Below, one piece after another: positions 48,300 through 60,883 of a DNA stretch of 64,000 nt. The notes below the pieces were generated by a model. That model worked only from the letters and a program-made list of their open reading frames with translations, had not been told where the DNA came from and did no database searches. A program made the position numbers and the translations under genes. Each line of letters begins with the position of its first letter. Within the stretch, counting starts at the first letter, position 1. Source of the DNA: Adineta vaga. Lineage: Eukaryota; Rotifera. Location: positions 1,426,001 through 1,490,000 of the forward strand of contig CP075496.1 of the NCBI GenBank assembly GCA_021613535.1. Direction: 5' to 3'.

Positions 48300-50238
48300 T
48301 CATGCAATAGAATCTAATAATTTCTTTTTCAATTGATAAATGCCATAATACAATTCCTGAGGATTTAGTTCGGAGCCATCTGCCTCATAGGAGATTATAG
48401 CTCGGAGATCAAAGCCGATCTCATTAAATTTCTGTTGTAATTCAACACGTGTTCGATAATGAATTGAACTTGTATATTCAATGACACGAGACTTTTGATC
48501 TTGCCAAGAAACTAAATTTTCATCAAAATCTTTTTCCGAATTGGTTCGTGTGGCATTGTTTGAGTGATCGGATGCTGCACGACTATATTCTCCAACGCCT
48601 GCTATCATCATGAACGCATGAACAAAATTCAAGTATTTCGCTGTCAGTGAGTATTCCTGCTTACAATTATGTTCACGTATAATAAGATAACCGTCTGGTC
48701 GTAGAACGCGAACTATTTCAGCTAACATAGAGTCTATTTGAGGAGTATGATGAAGTATGACCAAACAGGTAATAAGATCAACACGATTGTCAACTAGATA
48801 AACAAAAAATATACACCAAGTGATCATGAGCTATACGATTCGTTAGATAGCGAATATATGAAATCTTATATTCCTAGTAGCTATATTTTCAAACTAAATA
48901 AAATATACGATTACCAAGATCAATTGTTGATTCAGTTAGATTGACACTAATATATGTGATTTTATCACTGTGTTGATCATGTTCATTTCCACCAAAAATA
49001 TTTTCTTTTTTCAGTTGAAGATATGCACCAATCTCAGCTGCAGTTACACCTATACGACAATCTATATCAAGATAGTCCTTGATATTTTCACGACTGATAA
49101 TCTCATCTACATATGCTGGTTCTATTATTTTTAAATGTCCTATTACTGCTGGATAAGCACTAGTATATTCAAAGAAACTTTTTATTTCTATGAATCGACG
49201 ATCAGTTCGCGTTTGAATCTGCCATTTTTTTAATGATTCTTTAGCACCTAAACGATAAATTAGAATATAAAAGTATTCATGAATTTCAAAACATTTACCC
49301 GGTTGTTTTTCAAATTCTTTAATAATCACATGCAATTGGTCAAGTTCATTGGAACCATTAGATTCGATTTTCAAACGTGATAGAATTCGATATGTATTAG
49401 GTTTTTGGTCATAGATTTTCGCAATATACGAGAGTAGAAAACGACGATATCTGCTATTTGCCCATAAAGAAAATTCGCTCTCTCGCGAATCCATCCATTG
49501 AATAAAGGCATCTTTGTTCAATCCAATTACATGCTCTATGAAAAAATATCCATATAATCGAATACATCGGTAAGTTCACATACTACTTCCTGTTTTTACT
49601 ATGCTGTTTGTAGTATCTTGATATTTCATTCCATTGTTTACACGACTTATTTCTGAATTTGTTTCGTTGGATTCTAAAAAAATCAATAATCTTTAAACTT
49701 ATCAGATCATCACAGTCTATTATGTCAAAATACCTTGTTCTTGTCGTTGTGTCTGCTGATTTGTCAAATTTGTATTCGCTTGATCATCGTCATCCACTTG
49801 AATTATTTTAAACATCTGATTTGACATCTTTTCATTGGGACGATTTGGTAAAACGGGATCTTTTTTGTTCTTCTCTAAATTTAGCTGTTGTAATTCTAAA
49901 AAATGATCGACGATATTGAACAATAAATAGGTTAGAATACTATTTCCTTTCACTTGTTATGTTCACATACCTATAACTGTATTTTCTAAACTTTTAATTT
50001 GAACTTTATGAACTGTAATTTGTTCTTCTAATCTTTCAATCTTGGTTTCAAAGTTCTTGATATGAATATTTTGTTTACTGAGTAGTTCTTCCAAAGTTTT
50101 CACACGTTGATTAATTTCTTGATTTTCAGTATTCGTTACTCGTTCGTCTTTGAGCATCGATAAGCGAGAACTGAAATGTTTGAATGTCGAACCTGTGGAT
50201 ACTTCATGGTTAAGTTTTAAATTTCTACTGCTGGCCAT
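48300..50238 (-). CDS. Methyltransferase-like protein with coiled-coil N-terminus and degenerate SAM motif
   Basis: Exons (right to left): 49971-50238, 49734-49895, about 49589-49678, about 49300-49533, about 48916-49260, and 48300-48795. All junctions are in phase and no stop interrupts. The N-terminus is a coiled coil (VKTLEELLSKQNIHIKNFET, LEEQITVHKVQIKSLENTV). A linker and a helical region (FSLWANSRYRRFLLSYIAKI) follow. The C-terminal half is a class I methyltransferase fold: VDLITCLVILHHTPQIDSML, ILRP-like VLRPDGYLIIREHNC and NPQELYYGIYQL. The SAM-binding motif I, DFGCGDG in the neighbour at 51.1 kb, reads DIDCRIG here, so cofactor binding is doubtful. It is a paralogue of the gene at 50503-53167. 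Substrate unknown. Confidence 0.75.
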
Positions 50239-50502
50239 CGAATTTATCTAGAATAAACTAGTAGAATCTATTTTTCTCGGCATGTCAAGCTCTTTTGCGT
50301 ATTCATTGTCTATGATAAAACGATGCGGATGAAAGACAGACAAACTATGAAGTAATAGGCTATCAATCATACTGAATGATATAGTTTATTTAGTCGAAAA
50401 AAATTCTTTTAATCAGTATTTTAAGATTATAATTAAGGCTTAATCTAAAAATTAAAGTTTAGATTAGATGTAGAAATGAAAATCTTTCCTGCTCTATATC
50501 AC

Positions 50503-53167
50503 TTATTTTTGTAATTGATAAACAGCATAGAACAAATTCTGAGGATTTCTTGATCCATCTCCACCATATGACAATGTAGCACGATGATGAAAACCAACAT
50601 TTTCAAGCATCATTCGCCAGTCATCACCTGTGCGATAATGAATTGTTTTTGCATATTGAATAATATACCACTTCTGTTCTTCCCAATCGGCTGCATTATC
50701 TAGTTGATTCTTAGTGACGCGATTCTTCGAAGAATCTGCAAATTCTCCCACTCCAGCAATCATCATAATAGCATGAACAAAATTCAGATATTTGGTTGAA
50801 AGTGAATACTCAGTTTTACAATCATGTTCTCTTAGAATAAGATAACCTTCAGATCGAAGAATTCGAGCTAACTCAATACACGTCTCTTCAACGTTCGATA
50901 CATGATGAAATGTAACGAAAGAAGTGATGAGATCAACATGATTTTCAGCTAAATAGATAAGGGATGGTGTCATTAAATCAAATGAGATATAAACGTGATA
51001 AATACTAACGAAGTTTGATCCCCGATTGATTCTCATTCAGTTTTATAAATGTGATCTCTGGACTTCCATTGGAGTAAACATCAGCTCCAAAAATATTCTC
51101 TTTACTCAGATTCAGACAATGTCCAACAGCAGCTGTAATAACTCCATCTCCGCAACCGAAATCAAAGTAGGATTGAATTGATCGTCTTTCTATAATCTGA
51201 TGTAGACCAGGTGGTGTCACAGAAAATGTATTATTTGACCATGCAGAATTTCTATTAAATTCAAAGATAAATTTTAAATCTTTAAGACGACGATCGATTC
51301 GAGCATTATCTTCCCATTTATTAATTGATACTTGTGCAGCTAGAGGTAAGATTATACAAATTCATAGGTTTCCTTTACTTAGTTTTTTATACATACGATG
51401 ATTCTTTTGTGTTCGTTCAATTAGTTCATGTAAAACATCCAAATCGTCCAGCTTTTCCATGTTGGAATTTATTTGATCAAAAACATGATAGATGTAGTTT
51501 CGTTGTTCATAAATTCTACCTATATATTTCAGTAAATCTATTCGATGCTCTTTACTACACCATAGAGAATGTTCAGGAGATCGTGAACACATCCATTCAC
51601 TAAATTCATCCCTTTTTCGAGAGTTAGAAGATGTCGGTGAATTCCCAGCGTGTCGGTGACTTGGTGAGTTATTATTCGACATACTATGCTGAAATGAAAG
51701 TTACAACTCTTTTGTCCCTACTATTTGTAAAATACCTACTAAAGCAGATTTAAAAATGCGTCCATTGGATACATTTTTATGATAGTTGGTGCCTTTTGGG
51801 TCTAATGATTTTCCATTTTGTCGACTACTCTGATAGATTTGCTGATTCGTTGAGTTATTTCTTTCTGGAAATAAGAAGCATGATTTTTATAAACCAAGCT
51901 ATCTAATAGTTAGAATTAAGAATATACGTACTTTCTTTCACGGGATCCTGATTTCTTCTGTTTAAGTGATTTCCAGGTTCGTTCGTTTTATGGAAAACTG
52001 GAGCGTTGTCTACAATTTAAGACGTACAGCATATGTTATGTGAAAATAACGACGGGACTATCTTGGTACAAAAACAATGGAAGATCAATGAATACATTTC
52101 TAAACGATCATTCCACTACAATACAGTATCAAATTGACAATTTTAATAATTCGAAGTTCTCATATATTTATGAAACTTATGAGTAGTCATGTAAAATATC
52201 GGTCGGAGGTGAATACGTACAATCTACTCGTGAACTGTTTGATGTTAGTGGAGGGATTTCTATAATCTAAATAAAAGAAGACTTTCTAATAAAAAAAAAA
52301 TAATAAAGAAAGATTTTACATAGTCATCATCTTCATAGATATATGAATTCTGCTTTGATGTTATAGCACTAGCTGATTGGTTATAAATCTCCGGATCATA
52401 ATTATCCTTAGAATGATCTCCATGTGAAGAGATCGCTTCCACTGTTGTGTTATCTTCATGATTTTGATTCAATTCCTCAGAAGGTGATGCTTGTTGAATT
52501 TGTCTACAAAATGACCTAAGATTATTTATCATAGTAGATTAAAGCTCATCTTACTGACAGTTGTTTTGCAGACATAAAGTCTCAAATGGTAGTCTCTACA
52601 CGCAACTTATCTGATCGCAAATAGATTACTCATATTTCAATTGTATACTAGTTAAAACAGAGAATGATACCAATTCGGAGTTAACAGAAAATCTTGAAGT
52701 AATTGACTTAAAACTGTCAGGCTTCTATCGTAGTTTTGGTTTATTTATAGGGCCTGAATATCACAAAATGTTGAACTATAACATACTGTTGAGTATCAAG
52801 ATTCTGAGAAGCATCAGCTGGAGATACGATAAATTTTGTCTATAGGGATAAAAATAAAAATGAAACAGTTATTAAAAGTAGATATAGTATATGTGAGACA
52901 TACTGTTAATTCTGTTTTCTCAACACATTCTTTTAAATACAAATGATCATCACTAACACTTTTTACACTTATGATTTCGTCACTCGATTCATTGCCGGAT
53001 GTAGTGTTATTGGAAGGTTCGATCAATAACTGCAAAAAATAAGAAAATATGTAAACAGCGGAACAATCCACTTAAGATAATTTTCTTACAGTGTTTAAAT
53101 CATTTACCAACTCAATTATTCTACTACCATCTTCAACATTTACCTGTAAGGTGCCAGCATTATCCAT
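50503..53167 (-). CDS. Methyltransferase-like protein with intact SAM motif and long multi-exon N-terminus
   Basis: About ten short exons, read right to left from ATG 53167. All the junctions I checked were in phase. The N-terminal third is acidic/Ser-rich and disordered (VNVEDGSRIIELVNDLN, SVKSVSDDHLYLKECVEKTE, KFIVSPADASQNLDTQ). The helical module EFSEWMCSRSPEHSLWCSKE matches the paralogue. The methyltransferase domain holds YFDFGCGDGVITAAVGHCLN (motif I intact), NIFGADV, VDLITSFVTFHHVSNVEETC, ILRSEGYLILREHDC and RNPQNLFYAVYQLQK at the C-terminus. It is likely a SAM-dependent methyltransferase of the Methyltransf_11/25 type. The REHDC strand and the NP-x-YY ending recall methyltransferases seen in protists and large DNA viruses, so acquired ancestry is possible (inference). 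Target unknown. Confidence 0.72.
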
Positions 53168-54038
53168 GTCTAATACGTGTCTAAATTGAAATATAAATCT
53201 TCAATCAATACTATACGCTAGTTTATCGATTCTTGTAGTTACAGCAACAACAACATCGCGAAAGATGAACTCTATAATCAAACTATTATCAGCGATGATT
53301 CGCATTGCTCAAAAAGGATAGTACATATAAGCATGAGAAAATAACAGAATATAAGTATAGAGTCAGAACTGATTGATGAGAAGAATCAATTTGTACAAGA
53401 TTTTAGATCTCAAAACAATTAAAATAGTTACTTTTTCGAATAGTTCTAAACGGTGTCCAGACAAACCAAACAATATTTACTTACTTCATCTTTAAGAATC
53501 TTTGTAGATAAAAATAAATGATACAAACTTTATCATCACTGCTTTCTTATACGTCGTTGAAAAGATAAAGGAAAATATTATCATTCCATTCCTTCTTTTT
53601 GTTATCGTCTGTCGCTTGATTTTGTCAAAAAACTCTAAACATCTTTTTTTCATTTCTGAACGATAATTATTTGTTATTTTAATCACAAATTCACAAGAAT
53701 AAAGAAAACTTTAAATATCTGTCTCTTGATTACATTCTTGCAGTTCATCGAATATCTGGTTGAAAATTATCTATATACATAAGCAAGTCTCTAAATTTTC
53801 ACATTTCATTGCAAATTTAAGACCAACGTCTTTGTGTTTTGATGTTGAAACAAACGTTTTATTCATAAGACGTGCATGTGGGTTGTTCAAGATTTTGTCG
53901 ATTTACAAGAATAAAAGAAGGATCTATAATGGTCTACATCAATACGTCATTAGTGGTGCATTAAAATCGAAACCAAGATCCTTCAAATTGTTCATATTTA
54001 CTAAATTAATCTAATATAGTTTAAGAAGTTCATGAAAA
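53168..54038. other. Intergenic, nothing recognised
   Basis: AT-rich sequence upstream of the methyltransferase-like gene. It probably contains that gene's promoter and possibly a 5' exon around 53250-53320, but no start could be supported. Confidence 0.4.
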
Positions 54039-54909
54039 TTATTCGTCATTGGTTTCTTCCATATGTGGTTGAATCTCACTCTTCAAATACAATTCTCTAA
54101 TAGAAATGAATATTTCATCAAAAGTATTGTTTCGCCATACTCGTTCTTGATAACGCATCTGTTGACTCATGAGCAATGAAAATTTACCTTGACAAAACAA
54201 AAACACAATCTATTCGATTGTGAAAGACTACCCCTATTTTTTTCTTTTACCTTTCTCAATGAAATATTATGAAGAGTCTCGAGTGTTCTTTCAAAAATAA
54301 AGCTCTTCTCAAAAATAATAGAAAATTCTGATTATTTCAATCATCTGATGAAAATAAAAGCATTCTGGTTAAAATGAATTTCAAGTTACAATCGAAAAAT
54401 TAGCTCAAGAATTAGAAGAAAAAGTTATGTGTATAGAAGATTTCACTGCGCTTTCCGGAGAAGAAGTGATGGGAAATGTTATTTGATATCAAACAGAAAG
54501 ATGTATTAAATCAATTTACCCGATGAAAAAACGGGTCATCGATGCCGAAAACATAAACAAAATCATCTCCAACAGAATCTAACAATTCATTGATTACTCT
54601 TTTTCGATACTTTTCAAGCATTTGGACATACAGTATCATACTTGAATATAATTGTGTTTATTATCGATGTAAATCATGCAAGAGAGCTGTTTGAGTAACA
54701 AAGGAAACAAGTGCACTAACAAATTTTCCTGTCTGCTTCAAATGTCAAAAAGTATGATTTGAAGGATTAGGCGCACTTTTCCGATGACTATCAATCATAA
54801 TATAAAAGTACTGTGGGTCTTCATGTTTGAAAAGAAAGAAAGTTAATCTAACGCCCTCTACATTTATTTGCTGCGACCGGTTCGATTTAATAAACCATTC
54901 CCGAGTGAA
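54039..54909 (-). pseudogene. Decayed ORF of unknown family with several nonsense codons
   Basis: Read right to left from 54909, a single frame stays protein-like for 133 codons down to 54511, apart from three internal stops (one TGA, then TAA TAA). Segments include WFIKSNRSQQINVEGVRLTF, HEDPQYFYIMIDSHRKSAPN, TGKFVSALVSFVTQTALLHD and YRKRVINELLDSVGDDFVYV. A second protein-like piece in another frame ends at 54039 (GKFSLLMSQQMRYQERVWRN, then DEIFISIRELYLKSEIQPH). The composition between the stops is clearly coding. I do not recognise the family. It is a broken gene or transposon ORF. Confidence 0.6.
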
Positions 54910-55165
54910 TCATAAAAAAAATCGCGAAATAGAAGAAAAAAGTAAAGTAAAGGAAGTTAAATATTTTGTTTTTGTATTAACTACATAATTGATTATATGT
55001 TTTACTAAAACGTTTGATGTTACATCCGAAAATATAAAGTCTATCGATCAAAACAAGTTTCCGAATGAAACGAATTGATTTTGTAATTACGACATAAATA
55101 TATTAACTGGCATTCGTTTAATTCAACATAATTTCTCTGCATAGAAATTATCTCTGTTTTAGATC

Positions 55166-57575
55166 ATGCAGACTTCCTCACAGAAATCAGCAGATAATTC
55201 GACGAATAAATTTTGGAAACCCGGAAGTAGTCGTCCACCTCGACAACAATCTTCATCAATTGTTGATCGACAAGATTCAACATCGGAAAATGTTGATCTC
55301 TATCAACATTCAAGTATGTCTATTGGTCAGCATCGTCGACATTTACCAATTGCTTCCTATCGAGCAAATATTTTGTATTTATTGGAAAAATATCGAACAA
55401 TAATCATCATCGGACAAACGGGTATGTTTGTTTTTTCAATTTGAAATGTTTTAGATGAGAAATGCTTGTAGGTAGTGGAAAATCAACACAAATTCCTCAG
55501 TATCTTCTGGAAGGTGGATGGACTCGAAATGGTAAATTAGTCTGTATGACTGAACCTCGTCGTATTGCTACTGTTCAATTAGCTCAACGTATTGCTGATG
55601 AAAAAGATGTTATATTAGGAAAAGAAATTGGTTATCGTATACGTTTTGAAGATGTTTATACAAGTGGTTTAACACAATTAATCGTTCTTACAGAAGGTCT
55701 TCTTTTACGTGAAATTATGTATGATCCTTTATTAACACGATATAATGTTGTGATTATTGATGAAGCACATGAAAGATCTATACAAACCGATCTTTTATTA
55801 GGTTTATTGAAAAAAATTCAACGACGTCGACGTGATTTACGTTTAGTTATTACATCTGCAACGATTGATAGTGAACGTTTACGTGCATTTTTCGAACATC
55901 AAACAACTCCGATTGTTAAAGATGAAAATCAATCTGAAAAAGAAACAGAAGACGATAAACTTAAAGAATGTTATATAATGAGTGTTGAAGGTCGTTCATA
56001 TCCAGTTGAAATCTTTCATACAACTGAATCGGTTCCTGATTATCGTAAAGCCTGTGCTGATGCATGTATAAAAATTCATGAAACAGAAAAATATAATGAA
56101 CAAGGTGATATTTTATGTTTTGTCTCTGGACAAGATGATGTCGGACAGATAACACGCGAATTACATGAATATGCCAGACGTTTAACTGATGAACAACAAC
56201 ATTTAAAACGGAAAGATGAACGAAAGAAATTAATCATTCTACCATTATATGCGAGTTTAAAATTTATTGATCAAATGAAAGTTTTCGAAAAAACACCACC
56301 GAATACTCGGAAAATTATCGTTGCTACAAACATTGCAGAAACAAGTATTACAATTCCAGGTAAGAATCAATATGATATTCTTTGTTCGTTTTGTGTTTTG
56401 CATTGCATTGTTATTTTAATAAACTAGGAATTGTTTATGTTATTGATTGTGGTTATGCTCGATTGAAATTATTTAATCCTGAATTTGGTTTTGAAGTTTT
56501 AACAACATTGCCTGTTACACGTTCATCTGCATTACAACGTGCTGGTCGAGCCGGTCGTGTTCGATCGGGAAAAGCCTATCGTCTTTATCCGGCAGCTGAA
56601 TATGAAAAAATGAAAGAATTTCAGTTACCTGAAATGCAACGATGTGATTTAGCTTTAGCTGTTCTTCAAATTAAAGCATTAGGAATTCATAATATCGTTC
56701 GTTTTGATTTTCCCTCACCGCCTCCATCAAAAAATCTTCTTCAAGCTATCGAATGCTTATACGCATTACGTGCTATTGATGAACAATCTCGTTTAACACC
56801 AGATTTAGGAATGAAAATGGCTGAATTACCATTACATCCAACACATGCACGTGCATTATTAATTTCAATGGAATATGGTTGTACACAAGAAATTTTGAAA
56901 ATTATTGCATCACTTCAAGTCAAACATGTTTTTATCAATCCACCGAATGAAAAGATGCGTGCAGCGAAAGTTCATGCAAAATTTGCTTGTCAAGAAGGAG
57001 ATCTTATTACAGTATTAAATGTTATCAAAGTATTCGAACAGCAAATGACACCACAACAATTCTGTGATAAGTAAATTCAATAAAAACATTCTTTTCTCTA
57101 AAGATTCATTTTCCTTTTTTTTCCTAGACATATGTTAAACTTAAAATCATTAAAACGTATTCTCGAAATTAAAGATTCTTTAGAAAAATCTCTTCGTCGT
57201 TTAACATCCAAACCTAATAAAATCTCTTCGTCATCCGGTGATGATGTCATTCCAGTATTGAAATGTTTAACTGATGCTTTCTTTATGAATGCTGCACGTT
57301 TAGCTATGGATGGTTACACTTATAGAACATTTCGTGGTTCATCTGAAGAACTTTATATGCATCCATCGTGTATTTTATCTCCAATTTTAATAGCACAAGA
57401 AACTACACAAAGTCAATTACCTAAAATAATTCTATTTAATGAATTAATTCAATCATCGAAAATGTATATGTCAGATATAACTGTTATTGAACAAAATTGG
57501 TTGCATGAAATCGCTGGACATTATTATGAGCAATTATCCACAAGACAATGGATGTTAAGAGAATCGTTTGAATAA
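55166..57575 (+). CDS. DHX35: DEAH-box RNA helicase DHX35
   Basis: Four exons: 55166 to about 55421, about 55472-56359, about 56428-57071, and about 57127-57575. Total about 720 residues, the family's length. The N-terminal FWKPGSSRP matches human FWRPGTEGP. Helicase motifs are I GQTGSGKST (split by the first intron), Ia TEPRRIATVQLA, II DEAHERS, III SATID, IV-V region VATNIAETSITIPG and VI QRAGRAGRVRSGK. The winged-helix/ratchet and OB-fold regions follow (LNLKSLKRILEIKDSLEK, FFMNAARLAMDGYTYRTF, MYMSDITVIEQNWLHEIAGH). Role: a DEAH helicase of the spliceosome/nuclear RNA surveillance. An AG acceptor just before the ATG (TCTGTTTTAG, 55152-55161) may be a trans-splice site. Confidence 0.95.
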
Positions 57576-57655
57576 AATTTAAGAAATTTCTGTTTTTGTC
57601 TAAAATCTAGGTGATCTTCTTTTTCTCTGTTAATTTGTTTCTATGTAAATTTCAG

Positions 57656-60466
57656 ATGGAAGATAATACCTTAAGAATTCGATTAGTTTCGTTTAAAAAT
57701 ACAACGAAATCAAGTTCGACTAATGTTCTTTGTTATGTCAAAAAGTTAACAAATTTACCATCAAATAATGGTAAGATAAAACTTTGCGTCGATCACGAAG
57801 ATGACAATCAGTATTGGTTGATTTGAATCGATTATTCTGTGAAAAAGACAGTTTATTTTATTTAGAATCTTCGATAATTCTTGCACCGACTGATCCATCT
57901 GCTGCATATGTTCGTTCGATTGGTGAAACATTTGATTGGATAATTCAAGAAGGAAAGTATTGTCAATTGATATTCTTAACTTCGAAATCGAAATCAAAAG
58001 TGCTTGCTGATATTATTTTATGGTTTGATCATTTATTAGAACTTGTCAATGATCGTCGACATAATAAAGAATTTCAAACGGAATTACCTTGCAGTGTAAG
58101 TTATAGAAATTAATGAACAATATCTTTTCATGATTGGATTTATTTAGACAACAATTCGAAAAGATTATCAATTTGATTTTAAAGTTCAACTACTTGATAA
58201 CTCAATGTCTCTCCTATCTGAACGTAAGTTATCTGTACTTATTTATTTACTCCAATGTTATAATCTATTGATTAGCATCGTCAACAATGAAATCTATGTT
58301 ACATAATAAGATCTCAGGTCGACAACCAATTCAAGGACATTTAATGAAAATTCAACAGTTTAATCATCCAGTTCATTGTGCTATTTGTCATGGATTTATT
58401 TGGTATGATCATCATATTAATATTTTCTTCCTTTTTCTTTTTAATAAAATTTATCTTTTTTAGGGGTTTACATCATCAAGGTTTTGAATGTTCACAATGT
58501 TCTCTTGTTACACATCGAAAATGTCATCAAGAAATTCCATTCTGGTGTCGAAAAGCTCTTTTTCCCGTAAGTCAAAACTATCTTATCTCTATAATAAGCA
58601 AAAACAAAACTATCTAAACATCTTTTCGAAAATCTCTAAGGAACCTACTTCAGTAAACGGAGGTCTTCGATTAAAACTTAATATTCCACATACATTCAAA
58701 CAACACGAAGCACCATTTGTTCGAGCGTTAGTTTCTCGAAATCATGGTCATTGTAATCATTGTGGTTCAGCAATATTTCGCAATGCTCTGAAATGCACAC
58801 GTAGGGACATATTCAAACAAATCTAATCATAATCTATTGCTATGCTTGAGTTCTCATAATGCTTAGCGAAATACTAAAACAATCGTTTTTAGAACTTATG
58901 ATTTTCTATTCTTTCTTCTTTTGATTTAGAATGTTATTTTATAATTCATGAACATTGTCAAGCAAATGTTCCTCCCATGTGTGCAATTCCATATGATGTT
59001 ATGGCTCGAGCTATACCCGCTACAAATCTCGGTGTACGTATTCATAAACCTAAACCAATTATTGATCCCGATAGATTTTCTCGATCATCATCATTTGGTT
59101 TATCGTGGCTTGATGCATTACCGAAATTTGATTTGAAGAGAAGTGAATCAATACCTTTACCAAAACTCGAAGATTTTCAATATATTGGTCGTGTTGGTGA
59201 TGGAGCATTTGCACAAGTTTATTGTGTTCAACATATTTTATCGAAACAATATGTCGCTATTAAAGTTGCTGATGGAAAAAATGAACAAGCAAAACAACAA
59301 TTAGAAGTTGAAAGACAAATTTTATTTCGTTATAGTCAAGGAAATCCATATATGATCAAAGCATATTGTACATTTCATAAAGGAGTTCGTAGAGATCATT
59401 CGTTTTTATTTTCTTCTACAAATTTTCGTCATATTTTAGACGACACTATTTCTTGTGATGGAACTTGTTCATGGTGGATCATTATTTCATAAAATTCAAA
59501 CTGAACGTATGAATGAAGATGATATACGTTTTTATCTAGCTGAACTTATCTGCATCATACAATATTTACATTCAAACAACATCGTATATCGGTTTGTTTA
59601 TCTGAAAGAGAAAATAATTCAATGAGTTATTTTGAATATGTTTTAGTGATTTAAAACTTGAACATGCAATTGTAAGTTCTGATGGTCATATACGTCTCGT
59701 CGATTATGGTCTTGGACGATTATTAAAAGCTCATGATGAACTGTGTCATACTTTCTGTGGTACATATAGTTATATGGCTCCTGAAGTAAATCTTTTCAAT
59801 ATCATTTACTGAGTTTTGTCTAATCCGATCTTTTTTTTTCTTTTTAGGTTCGATGTTTGGAGACAAGTTCATCCAATGAAGGTTATGATTATGCCGTTGA
59901 TTTTTGGGCACTTGGTATAATGTTTGTTCAAATGTTATTTGGTGAACAAATCGATTTTTATTCGTCGATGTTTTCGAATAATGATCAAGCGTGTGAAGGA
60001 AGAAACTTAATCGATATTTTAGAATTACCACGTCATACAAGTTCAGAAGCTCGTTCATGTATTTATGGTTTACTTGAAAATGATCCAAAAAAACGTTTAG
60101 GTTCACCAAATTCTCCACATGGTAAAATTTGTGATCATCCGTTTTTCAAAATGGGCAATCGAATCATTTGGCCTGATGTCGAAGAAGGTGTATTCAAACC
60201 CTCAACAAAAAATCAAAATGTAAGAGTAAACAAACTGTTCTATTTGTTCTATTTTTATCTTTTCTCTATAGATAACACCTGTTTTATCTGATGTATCAAT
60301 TCATCGACCACTTGCGACTCTTCTAATGGACAGAGGAAGTCATGGACAAGCTGATTGGTTAGCAGCCGGACAATCTACATGTACATTAGCTGAAGATGAA
60401 CAATTAAAATCATTTGATTATATTAACCAATCTGTATGGCTTGAATTAATTCAATCAGATGTTTAA
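57656..60466 (+). CDS. Protein kinase C-like protein with two C1 domains; catalytic-loop Asn replaced
   Basis: Starts 80 bp after the DHX35 stop, directly behind an AG acceptor (AAATTTCAG). The N-terminal 170 residues are unrecognised. Two C1 zinc fingers follow: HPVHCAICHGFIWGLHHQGF with CSQCSLVTHRKCHQE, and FVRALVSRNHGHCNHCGSAI with KCTQCYFIIHEHC. The AGC kinase domain has GRVGDGAFAQVY, YVAIKVADGK, LVMELVHGGSLFHKI, YRDLKLEHAIV, VDYGLG, TFCGTYSYMAPE and DFWALGIMFVQMLFGEQ. The tail lacks an obvious FxxFS/TY hydrophobic motif. In active kinases the catalytic loop is YRDLKxxN, but here Asn is His, and DFG is DYG. It is therefore an atypical PKC relative and perhaps a pseudokinase. C1 domains suggest diacylglycerol or lipid binding at membranes. 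Confidence 0.85.
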
Positions 60467-60883
60467 TGAGAATCGATTGCTTTGTACATTAATCAACAGA
60501 AAATTTATTTTTTATCGATTAACAAACGTATTTTTTTTCTGCTAACCAGTTTATTTCTCAAAACATAAAGAAAAAACGATTGAAATTCTCGTTAACACAT
60601 CAATAAGTTCGCTTTTCTCTCTGTCTCTCTGTCTCTCTTTCTCGAAATATTAAGTCAGCCAAACAAAAAAAACATGTGATAATATTGATCAAGATTAAGA
60701 TGAATAATCAGTCAAGGTGATTTACTCTTTTATTTGAATAGAAAGCAAACGATGTTTTTTTCTCTTTCTGTTTGATCATGTGAAAAGGCAAACTTTCGTA
60801 TTGATTAAGCTTTAGAAATATAGGTCCTATATTTTGTATGCATATAGCTTTCAGATTTTCATTTTTTCGTTTTCTAATACCAA
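60467..60883. other. Intergenic between PKC-like gene and RidA
   Basis: AT-rich with a CT-rich run (about 60613-60642, TCTCTCTGTCTCTCTGTC). It presumably holds the 3' UTR of the kinase and the RidA promoter. No ORF supported. Confidence 0.45.

Noticed and set aside
54380-54486. Plus-strand piece reading LAQELEEKVMCIEDFTALSG
   Set aside because: Coding-like but short, on the strand opposite the decayed ORF, without start or splice context; may be another decayed fragment.
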